A stretch of 64,000 bases of DNA from Thalassospira alkalitolerans (GTDB lineage: Bacteria; Pseudomonadota; Alphaproteobacteria; Rhodospirillales; Thalassospiraceae). The position numbers were made by a program, and so were the translations under genes. The notes below the pieces were generated by a model. The model saw nothing but the letters and a program-made list of their open reading frames with translations. It ran no database searches and was not told the origin of the DNA. Shown piece by piece: positions 63,874 to 64,000 of the stretch. The stretch covers positions 79,537 to 143,536 of the forward strand of contig NZ_JFKB01000012.1 in NCBI RefSeq assembly GCF_002115745.1, written 5' to 3'. The first letter of the stretch is position 1, and every line of letters starts with the position of its first letter.

Positions 63874-63895
63874 TATATTCATGGCTTAGCGATAT

Positions 63896-63924
63896 AAGCG
63901 GCATCTTCGGATGCCGCTTTTTTT
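63896..63924 (+). terminator. Terminator after orphan TRAP binding protein 2
   Basis: Perfect ten-pair stem AAGCGGCATC-TTCG-GATGCCGCTT and a T run of about five further bases. Confidence 0.92.
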
Positions 63925-64000
63925 ATGGTTGGAAATTAGGTGTGACTGCGAAAGAAAGCCTAGGGTCAGGACCCTAGGTGTTGTTTACATTCATTGACAA

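Overview
The window looks like chromosomal DNA of a marine alphaproteobacterium in the order Rhodospirillales. Thalassospira is my best guess, from gene content and moderate GC; this is inference, as no 16S gene or database search is available. Supporting content: a glnB-glnA pair, a gyrA-coaD-cyclophilin operon, pyrC, many TRAP transporter genes, many AraC/LysR/GntR regulators and several DMT-family exporters. I see no insertion sequence, integrase, CRISPR array or prophage block. Nearly all of the DNA is explained by ordinary, tightly packed genes.

Layout. 1-6 kb: a partial SGNH-like protein, two DMT exporters, a LysR regulator, a DUF1127 protein and a D-2-hydroxyacid dehydrogenase. 6-14 kb: a LysR gene followed by a one-direction cluster: a complete TRAP transporter, then a GST-like protein, a carboxymuconolactone-decarboxylase-like protein, a LigI-like lactonase, an SDR dehydrogenase, a strong terminator and an AraC regulator. 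This reads as an uptake-and-catabolism module for an unknown lactone/pyrone-type or dicarboxylic compound. 14-20 kb: a DUF302 protein, a second complete TRAP system with its GntR regulator, an AraC regulator and a third DMT exporter. 20-33 kb: a TPR-sulfotransferase, an adenosine/adenine deaminase, a phytanoyl-CoA dioxygenase-like protein with a divergent AraC regulator, two alpha/beta hydrolases (one a lipoprotein), OsmC, a PAS-GGDEF protein and a second TPR-sulfotransferase. 33-38 kb: nitrogen control (glnB-glnA), an aminotransferase, a Gfo/Idh/MocA oxidoreductase and tRNA-His. 38-46 kb: a TPR-OGT (SPINDLY-like) glycosyltransferase, pyrC, a SprA-related protein with a damaged HExxH motif, DUF547, GNAT, a tiny conserved protein and a fourth DMT exporter. 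46-50.7 kb: gyrA-coaD-cyclophilin and two near-identical tRNA-Lys genes, each with its own promoter and terminator. 50.9-60.4 kb: an iron-acquisition block: exbB-exbD-exbD-tonB facing an operon of TonB-dependent receptor, binding protein, permease, ATPase and DUF2218, with a Fur-box-like site and a divergent AraC regulator. 60.8-64 kb: a lone phage-type lysozyme-like gene and two tandem, closely related TAT-exported TRAP binding proteins without permeases.

How the parts fit. The TonB energising genes and the receptor/ABC operon form one outer-to-inner membrane route for a ferric siderophore or similar chelate. The two full TRAP systems and two orphan binding proteins point to scavenging of organic acids at low concentration. 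The most interesting non-routine signals are: the LigI-like catabolic module; a perfect 22-bp palindrome carrying both stop codons of a convergent gene pair; the orphan TRAP binding-protein pair; the SprA-like protein lacking the first zinc-ligand His; a hairpin lying between ribosome binding site and start codon of the GGDEF gene; and intercistronic hairpins at the same place in both TRAP operons. I do not see a clearly novel defence or mobile system.
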